This document shows, in pieces, positions 60,676 through 64,000 of a stretch of DNA of 64,000 nucleotides. The DNA comes from Lawsonibacter faecis. GTDB lineage: Bacteria; Bacillota; Clostridia; Oscillospirales; Oscillospiraceae. The position numbers were made by a program, and so were the translations under genes. How positions within the stretch are numbered: position 1 is the first letter of the stretch; each line of letters opens with the position of its first letter. The notes beneath the pieces were generated by a model. It searched no databases. It was not told the origin of the DNA and saw only the letters and a list, made by a program, of their open reading frames with translations. The stretch lies in contig NZ_JACOPQ010000003.1 in NCBI RefSeq assembly GCF_014287675.1, forward strand, positions 304,209-368,208, given 5' to 3'.

Positions 60676-61731
60676 TCAGCGCTCGTAGGGGGTAATGGCT
60701 ACCTTGACGCAGCCGTCCAGGTGCTTCTCAAAAATCTCGTACCCATGCATGATGTCGTTGAGGGGCATGGTATGGGTGATGAGGGGGCGGCAGTTGATCT
60801 TCCCGCCCTCGATGAGCTTCATGAGGGTGTCGTTGTGGGAGGCGTCCACGCCGCCGGTCTTAAAGATGAGGTTCTTGCCGTACATCTGGTGCAGCGGCAG
60901 GGACTGGGCCTCCTCATACATGGCGATGAGGGAGACGATGCCGTTGGGACGGGCCACCTGCCACGCGGTGTCGAAGGTGCCGTGTCCGCCGGCCACCTCT
61001 ATGACGGAGTCCGCGCCCCGGCCGTCGGTGAGGCCCTTGACAATGGCGTCCAGGTCCTGGGTCTTGGGGTTCACGGTCACGTCGCACCAGCCGTTCTTCT
61101 TGGCGAACTCCAGCCGCTCATCGATGACGTCCACCGCCACGATGAAGGCCGGCCCGAAGAGGCGGGCGCTCATCATAGTGGTGCAGCCCACAGGGCCGGC
61201 CCCCAGGACGACGACCACGTCGCCGGGCTTAATCTCCGCCAGCTCCGCGCCGAAGTAGCCGCTGGGCAGGATGCAGGAGATCATGATTACGTCCTCGTAA
61301 TCCAGGCTGTCGGGGATGAGGGTCAGGCCGTTGTCGGCGTAGGGCACGCGGACGTACTCGGTCTGGCAGCCGTCGATACGGCAGCCCAACTCCCAGCCGC
61401 CGGACACACAGTTGTTGACGAAGCCGTGCTTGCAGAAGTAGCACTCGCCGCAGAAGGTCTCCACGTTGGCGGCCACCCGCTGCCCGGGCTGAATCTTTTT
61501 GACCGCATCCCCCACAGCGATGACCTCGCCGGCGAACTCATGACCCAGAATCACGTTTTCCTTGGCCCGGGGCACCGCCCCGTTGCGGATGTGGAAGTCG
61601 CTGGTGCAGATGCTGGACATCCCGACCCTGACGATGGCGTCGCGGGGGTCCAGAATGGTGGGAATATCGCGCTCTTCAAAACGGAGGTCGCCCTTGCCAT
61701 GATAAACGACGCCCATCATTTTTTCACTCAT
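60676..61731 (-). CDS. Zinc-dependent medium-chain alcohol dehydrogenase
   Basis: The 351-residue product has the catalytic zinc ligands Cys42 and His64-Glu65 (GHEFAGEV), the structural zinc site Cys94, Cys97, Cys100 and Cys108, and the dinucleotide-binding GAGPVG at 177-182. The sequence falls with secondary-alcohol, threonine or polyol dehydrogenases; the substrate is not evident. The ATG follows AAGGAG. It is the last gene of a minus-strand set with a YczE/YitT-type protein and two isochorismatase-family hydrolases, which suggests a small catabolic operon. Confidence 0.92.
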   Translation of the reverse strand: MSEKMMGVVYHGKGDLRFEERDIPTILDPRDAIVRVGMSSICTSDFHIRNGAVPRAKENVILGHEFAGEVIAVGDAVKKIQPGQRVAANVETFCGECYFCKHGFVNNCVSGGWELGCRIDGCQTEYVRVPYADNGLTLIPDSLDYEDVIMISCILPSGYFGAELAEIKPGDVVVVLGAGPVGCTTMMSARLFGPAFIVAVDVIDERLEFAKKNGWCDVTVNPKTQDLDAIVKGLTDGRGADSVIEVAGGHGTFDTAWQVARPNGIVSLIAMYEEAQSLPLHQMYGKNLIFKTGGVDASHNDTLMKLIEGGKINCRPLITHTMPLNDIMHGYEIFEKHLDGCVKVAITPYER

Positions 61732-61779
61732 AATTCACTTCTCCTTTTCATGACAGTACAGTTGACGCTTCCGTTTTTA

Positions 61780-62466
61780 TTACTTGGCGGGCTCTGGCTC
61801 TCTGACCGTGCCCGCCCATTTATCCACCACGGGGCCCAGTTTGGTGATGATGGGGGCCATGACGGGACCCACGCCCACCATGCCCAGGATGGTGCCGAAG
61901 AAGACGGTGCCGCCCATCAGGAAGCCGCCCAGCACCATTACGGCGTCGAAGATGATACGCTCCCACTTGAGGGGGATTTTGGTGAGCTTGGCCATGGTCT
62001 GGTTGAAAGCGTCGGAGGGTCCGCAGCCCAGCTCGGCAGACTGGTAAAAGCCCAGGCCGACGCCCAGGGCCAGAGTACCCAGCACCAGGACTACAATCTT
62101 GATGACCAAGCCGGGGTCCGGTCCCATCATGCCGCCCAGCATATCAATGAAGATCTGGCTGAACGTCCCCAGCGTAAACGTATACAGCACCGTGCCGATG
62201 TTAATCATTTTGCGATTCAGAATCAGGATGATGACGAAGAACACAATATTAAAAATATTCATCGCCATGCCGAAGTCGAGGTGGAGTTGGACGCCCATGC
62301 CCTGAACGAAGGCGGTGACAGGATCCGCGCCCAGGGCGGCCATAACATAGGCCGCGGCGCCGAAGCCCGTAATAACGACGCCGATCATGATCACAATGCA
62401 GCGAATGATGATACTTCTTACCGTGTACTTCCCTTTTCCCCAAAAACTGAATACTCCACTGCTCAA
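61780..62466 (-). CDS. YczE/YitT-type integral membrane protein
   Basis: The 228-residue product has five to six membrane helices; GFGAAAYVMAALGADPVTAFVQGM near the N-terminus and ELGCGPSDAFNQTMAKLTKIP in the middle form the internal repeat typical of the YczE/YyaS/YitT family. Its function is unknown, and transport has been suggested. The start is TTG at 62466 with GGAGGGG six bases upstream. It lies 48 bases upstream of the dehydrogenase gene and 154 bases after the MerR fusion gene, in the same direction. Confidence 0.85.
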   Translation of the reverse strand: MSSGVFSFWGKGKYTVRSIIIRCIVIMIGVVITGFGAAAYVMAALGADPVTAFVQGMGVQLHLDFGMAMNIFNIVFFVIILILNRKMINIGTVLYTFTLGTFSQIFIDMLGGMMGPDPGLVIKIVVLVLGTLALGVGLGFYQSAELGCGPSDAFNQTMAKLTKIPLKWERIIFDAVMVLGGFLMGGTVFFGTILGMVGVGPVMAPIITKLGPVVDKWAGTVREPEPAK

Positions 62467-62620
62467 AATATTCCCCTCCTCTTATTCTCTCAAGCCGTAT
62501 CTCTCCCCCTGCTCTTGCAGGGACGGCTGCCGCAGCGGTGAGATTTACCATCCCCCCTCCCCCTCTCACGCTGCGGCGCACCGTCACTGACGCCTGCGGA
62601 TTACCTCTGGAATCAATTGC

Positions 62621-63577
62621 TTATCCCGGTTGCGTCTCCCCGCTCATCTCAGCCATGTACTCCAGAATGTCATTGCCGGGGAGCACCTCAATCCCATAGT
62701 TGACCCGCAGCAGGTTCAGGCCGAATTCATGCTCCACCTGTGTGGTGGAGTCCACGCAGTCCTCCGCGATGAGGACCCGGTAGCCCCGGTGGAACGCCTC
62801 GATGGCGGTCTGAGCCACACACACGTGGGTCCGCCAGCCCACCAGGATAATCGTATCGGCGCCCAGCTTTTTCAGGGTGTTTTGCAGCTTGGTGCCGATG
62901 AATGCGTTGAAGTAGTTCTTCTTTAGTACAAAGTCCCTGGGGTCCGGCCTCAGCTCCTGGATGACCTGGACGCCCCAGGTGCCCTCAATGGCGTGGTCCT
63001 CCCAAATCTCCAGCTCCGGGTCGTTGCGGTGGTGGGAGTCGCAGACATAGATGATGGGAATTTTCATCTCCCTGGCCCGGGCGAAAAAGGCCTCCAGCGG
63101 CTTGATGACGTTGTAAATCCGCCGACAGGGCAGGGCTCCCCCGTCCAGGAAGTCGTTTTGCAGATCCGTCCCCACGATGGCCACCCTGCTGCGCTCCAGA
63201 CTGCTGCGGTTTTCCTCCTCCAGGACCTCGCCGCAGTCGTTCTCCTCCAGCGCCTTGTTGAGGGTGATGCGGATATGCTCCAGCTCCTGGATCTGGCTCT
63301 CAATGTCGAAGAGCTGCCGCTTCAGGTAGCTGCGCAGGTCCACGTCCGGGTCGTTGAGCAGTACGGCGATATCCTCCAGAGAGAACCGCTGTTCCCGGTA
63401 AAAATGAATTTTGTGCAGCCGGGCGATATCCTCCTCCGAGTAGAGGCGGTACCCCGCCGGTGACCGGGCCGCGGGCTTCAGCAGTCCGATTTTCTCATAA
63501 AACCGGATTCCCTTGACGGTCAGCCCGGTCATATCCGCCGCCGCCTTGACGGTCAGCATCCGCGTATTCTCTCCCAT
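62621..63577 (-). CDS. MerR-type regulator fused to isochorismatase-family cysteine hydrolase
   Basis: The 318-residue product joins two complete domains. Residues 7-75 are a MerR winged helix (LTVKAAADMTGLTVKGIRFY, then SPAGYRLYSEEDIARL), followed by the usual coiled coil to about 120. Residues 130-315 form an isochorismatase-like hydrolase with the triad Asp138 (GTDLQNDFLDGG), Lys220 (KKNYFNAF) and Cys253 (THVCVAQTAIEAF), and the metal-type DSHH at 180-183. All catalytic residues are present, so it may be both regulator and enzyme, or use the hydrolase fold as sensor. The ATG follows AAGGAG. Confidence 0.92.
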   Translation of the reverse strand: MGENTRMLTVKAAADMTGLTVKGIRFYEKIGLLKPAARSPAGYRLYSEEDIARLHKIHFYREQRFSLEDIAVLLNDPDVDLRSYLKRQLFDIESQIQELEHIRITLNKALEENDCGEVLEEENRSSLERSRVAIVGTDLQNDFLDGGALPCRRIYNVIKPLEAFFARAREMKIPIIYVCDSHHRNDPELEIWEDHAIEGTWGVQVIQELRPDPRDFVLKKNYFNAFIGTKLQNTLKKLGADTIILVGWRTHVCVAQTAIEAFHRGYRVLIAEDCVDSTTQVEHEFGLNLLRVNYGIEVLPGNDILEYMAEMSGETQPG

Positions 63578-63721
63578 GCAAGGTCTCCTTGAGGATGTAG
63601 TCGTTCAGCCTTCCCTGCGTGGGAAGACGCAGGGCCGTGCGCTCACACCTGACCGCAGGACGTCCCTTCGCGCTTTGCGGGGTGCGGCTTCCCGGGCGCA
63701 TTGCCGGCAGAGCGCAGAATT

Positions 63722-64000
63722 TTACAGCTTGGCAATGATCTGATCGCTCTCGGTGACGGTGCCGAAGTGGGTCTCGATGTCCCAGAGGGTGGACTCCTGC
63801 TCCCGGGGCCCGGTGGCGCGCACGCAGTCCCTGGGCACGATGACCTGATAGCCCAGGAAGAACGCGTCGTGGCAGGTGGAGCGCACGCAGATATTGGTCA
63901 CCACGCCGGTCACCACCACGCTCCTGCGCCCCAGCTCCCGCAGCACCAGGTCCAGGTCGGTCTGGTAGAACCCGCTGAACCGCCGCTTGGGAATCTGGTA
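63722..64000 (-). CDS. Isochorismatase-family cysteine hydrolase (partial, 5' end outside window)
   Basis: The visible 92 codons are the C-terminal half of an isochorismatase/nicotinamidase-like enzyme: the catalytic Lys region IPKRRFSGFYQTDLD, the nucleophile Cys in GVVTNICVRSTCHDAFFLGY and a typical end. The Asp of the triad lies beyond the window. It is upstream of the MerR fusion gene by 144 bases in the same direction. Only about 30 percent of positions match the hydrolase domain of the fusion by eye, so it is not a recent duplicate. Confidence 0.88.
   Translation of the reverse strand, partial: YQIPKRRFSGFYQTDLDLVLRELGRRSVVVTGVVTNICVRSTCHDAFFLGYQVIVPRDCVRATGPREQESTLWDIETHFGTVTESDQIIAKL

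Overview
The window is a GC-rich, low-GC-lineage Gram-positive chromosome segment. Housekeeping gene order (rpoB-rpoC, an L7Ae-like gene-rpsL-rpsG-fusA-tuf, rsfS-LCP-nadD/yqeK, smc-ftsY, dprA-topA-trmFO, ftsE-ftsX-M23-ctpA), consensus sigma-A promoters with 17-base spacers, strong GGAGG ribosome binding sites, DUF3842 and DUF4830 proteins and a collagen-like exosporium-type protein point to a spore-forming member of the Clostridia, most likely Oscillospiraceae (Flavonifractor, Pseudoflavonifractor, Intestinimonas or Lawsonibacter type). The genus is inferred; no rRNA or tRNA gene is present to settle it.

Layout. 1-1296: an ECF sigma factor with a membrane anti-sigma-like partner cut by the window edge. 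1425-2624: a divergent GNAT acetyltransferase / TetR pair, with a visibly AT-richer tetR. 2762-25565: a long minus-strand run of core genes (rsfS, LCP ligase, nadD-yqeK, yhbY, rdgB, rph, ftsY, smc, rnc, acpP, plsX, trmFO, topA, dprA, an rRNA/tRNA methyltransferase, ktrA, ktrB, lysS), followed by greA. 26470-30327: an unknown protein, then plus-strand lipoprotein alkaline phosphatase and a YibE/F membrane protein. 30738-34900: the ftsE-ftsX-M23 peptidase-ctpA cell-division/wall module. 35066-40170: a CdaR/PucR-type regulator, an RsuA-type pseudouridine synthase, a DUF4830 protein, two paralogous small membrane proteins and an MscS channel. 40374-53810: tuf, fusA, rpsG, rpsL, L7Ae-like protein, a decayed acetyltransferase, rpoC and rpoB. 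54295-60593: a second ECF sigma/anti-sigma pair, DUF3842, NlpC/P60 hydrolase, three small unknown proteins and a collagen-like protein. 60676-64000: an alcohol dehydrogenase, a YczE/YitT-type membrane protein, a MerR-isochorismatase fusion and a second isochorismatase-family hydrolase running off the edge.

Most intergenic regions carry recognisable control elements: consensus promoters for smc, acpP, tuf, the str operon, rpoBC, mscS, the CdaR-like gene and several small genes; an ECF-type promoter in front of the first sigma gene; and many perfect hairpin terminators. They also hold several families of non-coding inverted repeats. A 120-bp duplication of the 3' end of smc lies between smc and ftsY.

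The most unusual items are the MerR-HTH/isochorismatase fusion and its small operon, the duplicated smc tail, a possible plus-strand small RNA opposite the rpoB promoter, a large structured element in the rpsL-rpsG gap, the paired intact and decayed acetyltransferase copies, and dispersed hairpin repeats sharing the TGTCAAnGAAGCCCC motif.
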